A DNA stretch of 32,122 nucleotides from an uncultured Bacteroidales bacterium (GTDB taxonomy: Bacteria; Bacteroidota; Bacteroidia; Bacteroidales; Muribaculaceae): assembly GCA_947177325.1 (NCBI GenBank), contig CAMWUH010000003.1, forward strand, positions 1-32,122, written 5' to 3'. A program made the translations under genes and the position numbers. Within the stretch, counting starts at the first letter, position 1; each line of letters starts with the position of its first letter. Below are positions 9,097-16,756 of this stretch, in pieces. A model generated the notes under the pieces. The model was given only the letters and a program-made list of their open reading frames with translations. It did not search any database and was not told the DNA's origin.

Positions 9097-9126
9097 TTGT
9101 AAAGTAAAAAAAAGTTGCTAACTTTG
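9097..9126 (+). promoter_or_regulatory. Bacteroidetes-type promoter of SRP RNA
   Basis: TTG (9097-9099), 19-nt spacer, TAACTTTG (9119-9126). Confidence 0.75.
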
Positions 9127-9131
9127 CAGTC

Positions 9132-9226
9132 GGGTAAGTCCTACACGGCATGCTCCCCGGAATCCCCCAGGTCTTGACCGAAGCAAGGGTACGGGTCGTA
9201 GCGAGCGCGATGTAGTAAGCTTGCCC
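9132..9226 (+). ncRNA. ffs: Small bacterial SRP RNA (4.5S-type)
   Basis: CCAGGTCTTGACCGAAGCAAGGG matches the SRP symmetric-loop pattern AGGTC...GAAGCA. Termini GGGTAAG/CTTGCCC pair (one G-U), followed by T7 at 9227-9233. Good upstream promoter. Confidence 0.85.
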
Positions 9227-9239
9227 TTTTTTTGTGCCC

Positions 9240-9917
9240 TTACTTTTCGCCGGTGATGTCTTTGACTTGGTCAGGGTTGACGTCTTGAATCATGCGTTGA
9301 GCGCCTGAGTGATTCTGAGTGCTCTCAGAGGGTTGTCGGGCCGGTGTTTCGCCGGCTTTTTTCATTTGGCGTTTATAGTGTGAGCATATAATCATTTCGA
9401 GCAGCGAGGTAACTACAAACACCACCATGCCTATGCCGGTCACGATAAGTGCAACGTTGGCCGAGCCTTCTCTAAGCGAGCCGACGAAAAACAGCGCAAT
9501 GCCGGCCACGATGAGGGCCAACGGGCAGATGAATGACCACAAGGGGAATTTAACAGGGTGTAATCCGCTGGCCATCATATAGATGTGGTAAATGCCCCCT
9601 ACGAACAGCGATATTGCAAACACGTAGATAAACAACGGGCGGAAAGTCTCCGGCACAATCACCATGGCGCCCCCTAAAATCACGGCGGCAACGCTCGTAA
9701 TCCACCCGACGGTTTTTGCAATCACGCCCGGCTGATGCTCTTTGTGGCGCGTAGAGGTCAGGGAGAAGAAGTTGACGATAGCGGTGGCCAGAAAGGCAAC
9801 CCCGGTGATGAGGATGATTGAGTGGACTGCTTCGGGACGGCGAGAAGTGGCTATGATAACCACCCCGGCAATCAGTATGATAAGGTTGATGATGAAGGCA
9901 AAGCGTTTGTTTTGCAT
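9240..9917 (-). CDS. DUF308 / HdeD-like membrane protein
   Basis: Paired TM repeats, e.g. AFIINLIILIAGVVIIATSRRPEAVHSIILITGVAFLATAIVNFF. Confidence 0.75.
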   Translation of the reverse strand: MQNKRFAFIINLIILIAGVVIIATSRRPEAVHSIILITGVAFLATAIVNFFSLTSTRHKEHQPGVIAKTVGWITSVAAVILGGAMVIVPETFRPLFIYVFAISLFVGGIYHIYMMASGLHPVKFPLWSFICPLALIVAGIALFFVGSLREGSANVALIVTGIGMVVFVVTSLLEMIICSHYKRQMKKAGETPARQPSESTQNHSGAQRMIQDVNPDQVKDITGEK

Positions 9918-10004
9918 AGCTGTATTCAGGTTATTATTGATAAGTATTTATCAGTTTAACAAAGTTACAGAAAATAAATTATTTTCAAAAGGTAGAGGCG
10001 ATTT

Positions 10005-11336
10005 TTATTTCGCCGATGGAGTTGCGGGAGCAGCTTCGCCCACTTGGCGTGGACCTTCAGCTTGGGCAATTTCAATGTTGCCGTGGAATGTAGAGTTGAA
10101 TATCCTCAAGCCGAATTTAGGCGCGGTGGCGGCGATATGCTCGAATATTTGCGAGCGAATAGCCTCGTAGGCGAGCCATTCGGTGGTGTTGGTGAAGCAG
10201 TAAATATCGAGCGGAGTACCGTAGTTGTCGGGGTTCATCAGGCGCACGATGATATTGTTGTCGTTGGAGATTTTGGGATGAGCCAAAAGATATTGACACA
10301 TATAGGCGCGAAACAGGCCGAGGTTGGTGTCGATTGTACCGTTGACCGGAGCCACACCGCCGTTGAACACATTGCCTTGACCGTCGGCGAGAGCTTTGCG
10401 TCGGTTGGCTATGTAGGTGTTCATTTCGGGATAGGTGGCACCCACGGCATTGAGCAATTCTTCAGAGGCTTCGACAATAGAGGTGTTGTCGATGATAACG
10501 GAGCGGTCGATTTGGCGCACGCCAGACTCGCTCATGCCTCGCCAGTTCTGGAATGATGTGGAAACGAGAGTGTAGGGGGGGACCATGACGATGGTGTTGT
10601 CCCAGTTTTGAACTTTCACAACCGATAGAGATACGTCGACAACCACACCGTTGGCAATCGTAGAGGGCACTACAATCCAGTCACCTACACGAAGCATGTC
10701 GTTGCTCGACATTTGAATTCCGGCCACGAAGCCTAATATCGAGTCTTTGAAAATCAACATCAACGCGGCAGCAAAGGCGCCCAGGCCGGCTAACAGTGCC
10801 ATCGGCGATTTGCCGATAAGAATCGATGCCGCAATGATAATGAGAATGGCCCATACAACGCCTTTGATGATGTTGGCCACACCCTTGAGCGGATGGTTCT
10901 CCTTGTTGGCCTTGCGGTCGTAGTTGCTCCAGATGAAGGTGATGATGGCCGACAGGCCTATGCCAAACATTATGACAGTGTAAACACCAACTATCTTGGT
11001 GATATAGTGGAGGGTACGGGAGCCGCTTTCAAATGCAAACGGCACGAGGGCCAAAAACACCAGCGGGGGGATGATGTGGGAGCACTTTGTCAGCGTGTGT
11101 TGCTGCAGAAGCAACTTGCCGAACTCGCTCTTGCGCAACCCGACAATTTTTTTTGCTGCAAACAATATGCCCAATCTGATGAGCCAGCCGATTAATATGG
11201 CGACGGCTACGATAACTATAATGTAGATAATTTCCTCAATGCGTGGGTCGTGTTTTAGACCGAGTGAATCGAGGAAACCGGTTATAGTGTTCAAAATCCA
11301 TTGAGCCACTTGGTGGGTAGGTATTGCTGCTATCAT
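10005..11336 (-). CDS. MscS-family mechanosensitive ion channel (YbdG-like)
   Basis: AALMLIFKDSILGFVAGIQMSSNDMLRVGDWIVVPS, GVVVDVSLSVVKVQNWDNTIVMVPPYTLVSTSFQNWRGM. Confidence 0.92.
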   Translation of the reverse strand: MIAAIPTHQVAQWILNTITGFLDSLGLKHDPRIEEIIYIIVIVAVAILIGWLIRLGILFAAKKIVGLRKSEFGKLLLQQHTLTKCSHIIPPLVFLALVPFAFESGSRTLHYITKIVGVYTVIMFGIGLSAIITFIWSNYDRKANKENHPLKGVANIIKGVVWAILIIIAASILIGKSPMALLAGLGAFAAALMLIFKDSILGFVAGIQMSSNDMLRVGDWIVVPSTIANGVVVDVSLSVVKVQNWDNTIVMVPPYTLVSTSFQNWRGMSESGVRQIDRSVIIDNTSIVEASEELLNAVGATYPEMNTYIANRRKALADGQGNVFNGGVAPVNGTIDTNLGLFRAYMCQYLLAHPKISNDNNIIVRLMNPDNYGTPLDIYCFTNTTEWLAYEAIRSQIFEHIAATAPKFGLRIFNSTFHGNIEIAQAEGPRQVGEAAPATPSAK

Positions 11337-11416
11337 AAATAAAGAGTTGATTGACGTGAGAAAAATATGGTAGAGAAAGCTGGATTAAAGCCCCTGTTTA
11401 ACGGGCCCGCCGGAGA

Positions 11417-11881
11417 TTATTTGACCGGGGGCTTCTTGGGCGAGCGCGAAATGGCAATGGGTAGCCGACCCAAGTTAGAGTAGATTGATTGCACTTCGGT
11501 TGAGGTAACCTTGGGGTCGAGGCCACGCTCGGCAATGACTTGACTGACGGCGGCGGCATAGTCGTTGCGATGGAGAGAGTTAAGCTCGGTCCAGTTAACT
11601 CCGGCTAAGTTTTTTGCCAATGCCTCATCATAGGGGAGTTTGCCACGAACCATCAGCAGCGCAATGACCGGATAGCCGGGATAGCCTTGCCAATAAGTGG
11701 CGTTGTCGTTGGAGGAATAAGTGCTGACATCCCAGCTGAGGTCGTAGGTGCGGGTGCCGTCAGAAGAAGTTACTTTGGCGTAGCCTTCAGAGCGCTGAGG
11801 GTCGCCGTCGACAATGACGCGGCCATCGGCTACGGCGGTCAGTGCTTCATAAATTTTTTCGATGGGAGGGAGACGTTTCAT
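11417..11881 (-). CDS. Conserved hypothetical protein
   Basis: Open frame from MKRLPPIEKIYEALTAVADGR; the supplied ORF extends to 11980 but the start at 11881 is more plausible. No family recognised. Confidence 0.6.
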   Translation of the reverse strand: MKRLPPIEKIYEALTAVADGRVIVDGDPQRSEGYAKVTSSDGTRTYDLSWDVSTYSSNDNATYWQGYPGYPVIALLMVRGKLPYDEALAKNLAGVNWTELNSLHRNDYAAAVSQVIAERGLDPKVTSTEVQSIYSNLGRLPIAISRSPKKPPVK

Positions 11882-12012
11882 CGTGTGGAATTTTTGCGGT
11901 TTTATAATTTTAACATTAAAGAGGCTATGAAAGTTGGAGACAATGATAAAAGAAATGAAAAAAATTAGTAAATTAGCCACGAATAACGCGAAAAGCCGCC
12001 AACAGGATACCC

Positions 12013-12795
12013 ATGGAAAAAATCACAGCCATCATTCTCGCCCTTAACGAAGAAGCCCGCATAGCATCGGCCATAGAGTCGGTTCGCCCCATAGCCGATG
12101 AAATCATCGTTGTCGACAGCCTGTCGACCGACGCCACCGTAGAAATAGCCGGCCGGATGGGTTGCCGGGTTGAGAGCCGCAAGTTTACGGGCTTCGGTGC
12201 TCAACGGCAATATGCCACTTCGCTCGCCCGCAATCGCTACGTTATGTTTATCGACGCTGATGAAATCGTTACGCCGGCGCTTCAAGAGTCAATCAAAAAG
12301 CTGTTTGCCGACAAGCCGGCCCATCGCGTCTATTCAATTTCGCGCCTCAACTTTTTCTGCCAGTCACCGGTGAAGCATTGTGGCTGGTGGCCCGACAATC
12401 AGGTAAGGCTTTTCGATAAACGATATGCCACATGGAACTTCCACAACATTGGGGAGCGAGTGATTTTCCCTGACACCGTTACCCCCTTTCAGGTCGACGG
12501 AGAGATAGTGCACCATCGTTGCGCCACTCCCGAGGAATATCGCGACAAGCTGTTTCTGCAAGCTGAAATAGCGGCGCCGGCCATAGCTGTGAAATATCCG
12601 TCAATTCATCCGTTAAAGCCCTCATGGCGATGGCTTGTCAGCTATTTGAAAACGCTAATCGCTGAAGGCGGACTGCTCGAAGGGGGAGTAGGGAGAAAAA
12701 TTGCCTCTATTCAAGCCGGGGCCGAGCGGCACAAATGGGCTCGTGCGCGCCAGACACAACGTAACTTTTCCGTTTCCAATCATCAAGAGCAATGA
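12013..12795 (+). CDS. Glycosyltransferase family 2 (LPS core WaaE/KdtX-like)
   Basis: ITAIILALNEEARIASAIESVRPIADEIIVVDSLSTDATVEIA; FIDADEIVTPAL. Confidence 0.9.
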   Translation: MEKITAIILALNEEARIASAIESVRPIADEIIVVDSLSTDATVEIAGRMGCRVESRKFTGFGAQRQYATSLARNRYVMFIDADEIVTPALQESIKKLFADKPAHRVYSISRLNFFCQSPVKHCGWWPDNQVRLFDKRYATWNFHNIGERVIFPDTVTPFQVDGEIVHHRCATPEEYRDKLFLQAEIAAPAIAVKYPSIHPLKPSWRWLVSYLKTLIAEGGLLEGGVGRKIASIQAGAERHKWARARQTQRNFSVSNHQEQ

Positions 12796-13559
12796 ACGCA
12801 ATGGCAAAGAAGAATGCAGAAATACCGAAAATCATCCACCTCTGCTGGTTTAGCGGACAACCGTTTCCGGTTGAAATCAAATGGTGTCTGGAAAGTTGGG
12901 GCCGCATGCTGCCCGACTATGAAATACGCCTGTGGACAGCACGCGATGCCCGCGCCATCGGCTATCAGTATATCGACCAGGCCCTTGATGCCGGCAAATG
13001 GGCTTTTGCGGCTGATGCCGTCAGATTTTATGCCGTAATGACAGAGGGGGGATGGTATATGGACGCCGACATTCTGCTTCTTAACCCAATTCCCGCTATT
13101 TTCCCCGACAGCTCTTTCCTGGGTTTTAACGAAACGATGCCCTCCGGCATAAATATGCAAGCAGCCATTTTTGCCGGGAAGCCGGGTAATGAGTTCTGCC
13201 GCCGCATGGCCACTCACTACGAAACAGTGCCGTTTATCACTCGCGACGGGCAGCAAAATCTCGTACAAGCCACTACGCTGATGACCGACCTGGCCACGCT
13301 GATGGGTTGGGAGCCGTGGGAGCAAGTGCAAACTATCGCCGGCGACTCCACCATTCTGCCGGGTCTTTACGTGACGCCTGCCTCGAAAGGGGTAGAGCGG
13401 CGTCATGAAGCCTTCGCCCGCCACATTGTTTACGGTTCGTGGCAACCGCGTAAATTCTTCCCTAAGATGCAACGCGCAGTCAAGCATTTCTTTGCCTGGG
13501 TGCGTTACCAACTGGTCCATCTCTCCCATCCCGCCAAGCTCCCTCCTTTAGGGAAATAA
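12792..13559 (+). CDS. GT32-type (DXD) glycosyltransferase
   Basis: IPKIIHLCWFSGQPFP...CLESWGRMLPDYEIRLW; AADAVRFYAVMTEGGWYMDADILLL (DxD). ATGA overlap with the upstream GT2. Confidence 0.9.
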   Translation: MNAMAKKNAEIPKIIHLCWFSGQPFPVEIKWCLESWGRMLPDYEIRLWTARDARAIGYQYIDQALDAGKWAFAADAVRFYAVMTEGGWYMDADILLLNPIPAIFPDSSFLGFNETMPSGINMQAAIFAGKPGNEFCRRMATHYETVPFITRDGQQNLVQATTLMTDLATLMGWEPWEQVQTIAGDSTILPGLYVTPASKGVERRHEAFARHIVYGSWQPRKFFPKMQRAVKHFFAWVRYQLVHLSHPAKLPPLGK

Positions 13560-13570
13560 CTCGGCGGGTC

Positions 13571-14047
13571 TTAGTAGCCGGGTGTCAGGCGCAGTAGTTT
13601 GGCAGCTTTGACATTGGCTTCGGCAAATAGGTCGTGGGTGTTTTCCACGGCTGAGTCGGCACGGATGTTGTAGCAGTTGGCGACATTGACATCAATCGGC
13701 ACCCAAATTGAGGAGAGAACGGAGTAAACAATCGCTTCTTCAATGCTTTTGCGTACCATCGTAGCCGTTACGGCCGGCAGCAGGGAGGACATTTCAATGT
13801 TTAGCTTAATCAAGTCGGAGGCAGAATCGGGCGGAGAGTCAAGCCCGGAATCGACCGAAACGATAGGGGCGAGCCGGGCAGCTACTGTGGCGGCAGCTGA
13901 GGAAATCAGTGGACATAGCCCGCGGGAATTGTCGGCCGAGAGTTGATGCTCGGGATTTGTTTTCTCGTCGAGAAGTTTGCGGAAAGCCGAAAGAGCGGCT
14001 ATCAGGTCGATAATGCGAGCGGTTGAAAGAGAAATAGTTGTTGTCAT
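13571..14047 (-). CDS. Hypothetical protein, last gene of the terL/portal cassette
   Basis: 158-aa open frame colinear with the phage cassette; no family recognised. Confidence 0.6.
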   Translation of the reverse strand: MTTTISLSTARIIDLIAALSAFRKLLDEKTNPEHQLSADNSRGLCPLISSAAATVAARLAPIVSVDSGLDSPPDSASDLIKLNIEMSSLLPAVTATMVRKSIEEAIVYSVLSSIWVPIDVNVANCYNIRADSAVENTHDLFAEANVKAAKLLRLTPGY

Positions 14048-14137
14048 AGTTAAGTGAATTAAATTAAATTATAAGAGTTAGTAAATACGGATTAAGAAGT
14101 AGAGAGGGGGGAGAGAGCCGGCGAGGTCAGGCGCATG

Positions 14138-14635
14138 TTAGAGCAGGCGGCGCGAGCGTCGACGGGTGGTACGCCTGAGTCGACGGCCGGAATGGTATCG
14201 AGCCTGCAGAAGCAGCTTCCATGAATAGGATGGCGAAATGAAAAAAGAAGATGCGCCCCCTTCGGCCATCACACGAGTGACGGCTTCGCTAATGGTAATA
14301 TTACCTACAAAAGTTTGGGTAGCCATAGCCCGCCGGGCCAATTCCTCAATCATGGCTTGGCGCGAATGGCGGTTGGCGGAGTAAGTGATGTGGCCTGCGT
14401 GCTCCCATTGGCGTATCATGGCGGTGACGCGGTTGCGCGCATAGATCCAGGTGACGTAGTAAGCCGGGGCTTCGCTTTGGGCTGTTAGCAGAGCTATCTG
14501 CTTGAGTGAGGCAAGATTGTCGCACTCAAGGCAGTAGCTGATGCGGCGCTGAAACATTCGAGCGAAATCTTTCAGTCGGGCCGCTTGTGAATCACGGGCT
14601 GTGGGCTTCGGCCTACCCTTTAAAGTGGAAGTCAT
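14138..14635 (-). CDS. Hypothetical phage-cassette protein with Arg-rich C terminus
   Basis: 165-aa open frame colinear with the cassette; C terminus RRLRRTTRRRSRRLL. Confidence 0.6.
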   Translation of the reverse strand: MTSTLKGRPKPTARDSQAARLKDFARMFQRRISYCLECDNLASLKQIALLTAQSEAPAYYVTWIYARNRVTAMIRQWEHAGHITYSANRHSRQAMIEELARRAMATQTFVGNITISEAVTRVMAEGGASSFFISPSYSWKLLLQARYHSGRRLRRTTRRRSRRLL

Positions 14636-14729
14636 AGGTTGGTTGATTTTAGTTGTTCATAGGTTTTACATTGCAAAGATAATATCAAGGGTGGGCCAAA
14701 ACGCTGCACAGCGAGCAAAAAAATTGCGG

Positions 14730-16157
14730 TTATGTGGTAAAAATACCGCCAATTTTACCCGAGAGGTTGAGCATCAGCTCATTACGCTGCGATCGGAGAT
14801 GCTGAAAAGTTTTCAGAATGTCGTTGATGGTGATGGTGGCGTTGCGCACCTCGGCTTCGTAGCGTTCGATGCCAACGTTACCGCCACCGCCGGTTTTCCC
14901 CATCAGCGCCTGGCTTACGCCCGAAACGTCCTCAAACATTTTCAGCTGCACAGCCAGCAACTCTTTGGCTATGGCATCGCCTCCCGATGAGCACACCTGA
15001 TGCGGCTCGGCCACAGCAGTTGAGCCGGCGTAGGGGATTACGGCGTCGGGAGCTGACCACATGCGGCTGATATCGTCCCACTCAATTCCCTCAACCTTTT
15101 GCTTCACGGGGAAAAGCAAAGCACCCTTAGCCGAAGACCCCATGATATGGTCAATGAGAGTGATGAGCCGGTTGATTTGAATCTGCTGGTCAATGACATC
15201 CTCAACGAGCGAGTGTACCTCGCCGTCGATAAGCGGGTAGAGCTTGACGACAAAGGGATGGCGAGAGGCAGTTGAGCCGGCGAGCAAAGTGCCGTCGGGA
15301 GCGAGCCACCGGCAGCGCCAAAGCGAGCTGAACTTAGTGGTCAGCTTTATTTCGGCCTCACCTTTGCGGCGGCGCTGACGGTTGAGTTTGATGATTTGAT
15401 TGCGGGTGTCGGCATTGATTTCGGCCGTGGTGGCGTTGACCGGGTCGTGGGCTACCGTGACCGGCATCACCTCCAAAGTCCACACCTCCACCACCCGGCA
15501 ACGGCCCGAAGGAGCGCGGTCAAAGCAGGCATCATCAGGCTCAGAGGCCAGTGGAGAAACGGCGCCCCACCTTTGAGGCTGCTGATAAATTGCGCTCAGG
15601 CGCGTTGCCAAAGCCGGATTGTCAGAGGCAAATCGCATAATGAGCTCGGTGAAGCTCATGTCGTGGAGCATGCCTATCAATTCAATATCCCAGCCGCGGG
15701 GGTCGGTTATGGAGTTGATGAAAAATTTGTCGGGAGCCACATTGTCGACCCACACCCCGGCCCCGTGATGACGGCGTTCGGCAGAGATTTTCTGAATAGC
15801 GCAGCCTGAAATCAAAAACTCTTCGAGATTGCGGGCGTCGAGTTCCTCCAGGTTATTGAGTTGTGAAAGACGGGCAAGCATGGGGTCGGTTATGGGGTTA
15901 TCCTCTTCTAATACACGAAATCGGCCCACGATGCTTTTAATCAGTCGGCGTATGAGATTGTTGGACATCGGGCGGCGACCCCGGCGCAGCTCATGGTCGC
16001 GTTCGGTCATAATCTCGCCTGAGGATGTTTTGATGATATCGCTCCATTGATTGCCGTAGGTAAAGCGTTTGTAGCGCAAGCGACGCGAGCGCAAGTCGGC
16101 GCCGGCGTTCCATGCCCGGCGCGCTTCGCCGAGCAGGCGTAAATCAGTTGAAATCAT
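14730..16157 (-). CDS. Phage portal protein
   Basis: YKRFTYGNQWSDII...ERDHELRRGRRPMSNNLIRRLIKSIVGRFRVLEEDN...; downstream of TerL, with DQQIQINRLITLIDHIMGSSAKGALLFP typical of Bacteroides-phage portals. Confidence 0.8.
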   Translation of the reverse strand: MISTDLRLLGEARRAWNAGADLRSRRLRYKRFTYGNQWSDIIKTSSGEIMTERDHELRRGRRPMSNNLIRRLIKSIVGRFRVLEEDNPITDPMLARLSQLNNLEELDARNLEEFLISGCAIQKISAERRHHGAGVWVDNVAPDKFFINSITDPRGWDIELIGMLHDMSFTELIMRFASDNPALATRLSAIYQQPQRWGAVSPLASEPDDACFDRAPSGRCRVVEVWTLEVMPVTVAHDPVNATTAEINADTRNQIIKLNRQRRRKGEAEIKLTTKFSSLWRCRWLAPDGTLLAGSTASRHPFVVKLYPLIDGEVHSLVEDVIDQQIQINRLITLIDHIMGSSAKGALLFPVKQKVEGIEWDDISRMWSAPDAVIPYAGSTAVAEPHQVCSSGGDAIAKELLAVQLKMFEDVSGVSQALMGKTGGGGNVGIERYEAEVRNATITINDILKTFQHLRSQRNELMLNLSGKIGGIFTT

Positions 16158-16162
16158 AATAG

Positions 16163-16714
16163 TCAGAAATTTTGGTTAATAAAATCGGGAATAGTTGATA
16201 ATAATGAGGGGTCGAGAACGTAGTCGCCTTCAGCCGGCTCGACAACGGCATCTAACTGCTCTAAAACGGGAGCGGCCGCCGAGGTGGAGTAAAGAATCAA
16301 TTTGCGCCCCTCGATGATAGCTACGGGATGGCATGCACCGCCGCGAGTGTAGACTGATTGTTGCAGGTTGGCCAGCCGGGGGTTGTCGGAGGCTGAGAAG
16401 GGAGTGGCGGCTACGCGCCAGTCGGCGAGCTTCACCGCCACAGGGCGGCGACATCGGGCCGGGAGGTCAAATGTCACGATGCCGTCGCTGACAGTGAGGT
16501 TCTTAACATCGGTGGCAACCGACACTACGGGGAGCATATCGAGCGGTGCGGAGTCGAGCAGACTGAGATACCATTGGTTAATCTCCAATTGCAGCAAGTC
16601 GGCAAGGTTGTAGCCGTCGACGCGGCTCAGAGAGGTGTCGGTGCGGAGAGGTATGTGGCCCTTCTTGAGAAGCCATATCTCCGAGAGTTCTTGATAGGAG
16701 TAATGAGTTAGCAT
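16163..16714 (-). CDS. Hypothetical protein between terL and portal
   Basis: 183-aa open frame (MLTHYSYQELSEIWLLKKGHIPLRTD...), 6 bp upstream of portal and 43 bp downstream of terL. Confidence 0.65.
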   Translation of the reverse strand: MLTHYSYQELSEIWLLKKGHIPLRTDTSLSRVDGYNLADLLQLEINQWYLSLLDSAPLDMLPVVSVATDVKNLTVSDGIVTFDLPARCRRPVAVKLADWRVAATPFSASDNPRLANLQQSVYTRGGACHPVAIIEGRKLILYSTSAAAPVLEQLDAVVEPAEGDYVLDPSLLSTIPDFINQNF

Positions 16715-16756
16715 TTGAATTGAGTGTTAAGTGTTAGAGAATCAGGGTAGAGGGAG

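Noticed and set aside
12783-13529. 248-aa minus strand ORF antisense to the GT32 gene
   Set aside because: Shadow ORF; the plus strand has clear GT32 motifs.
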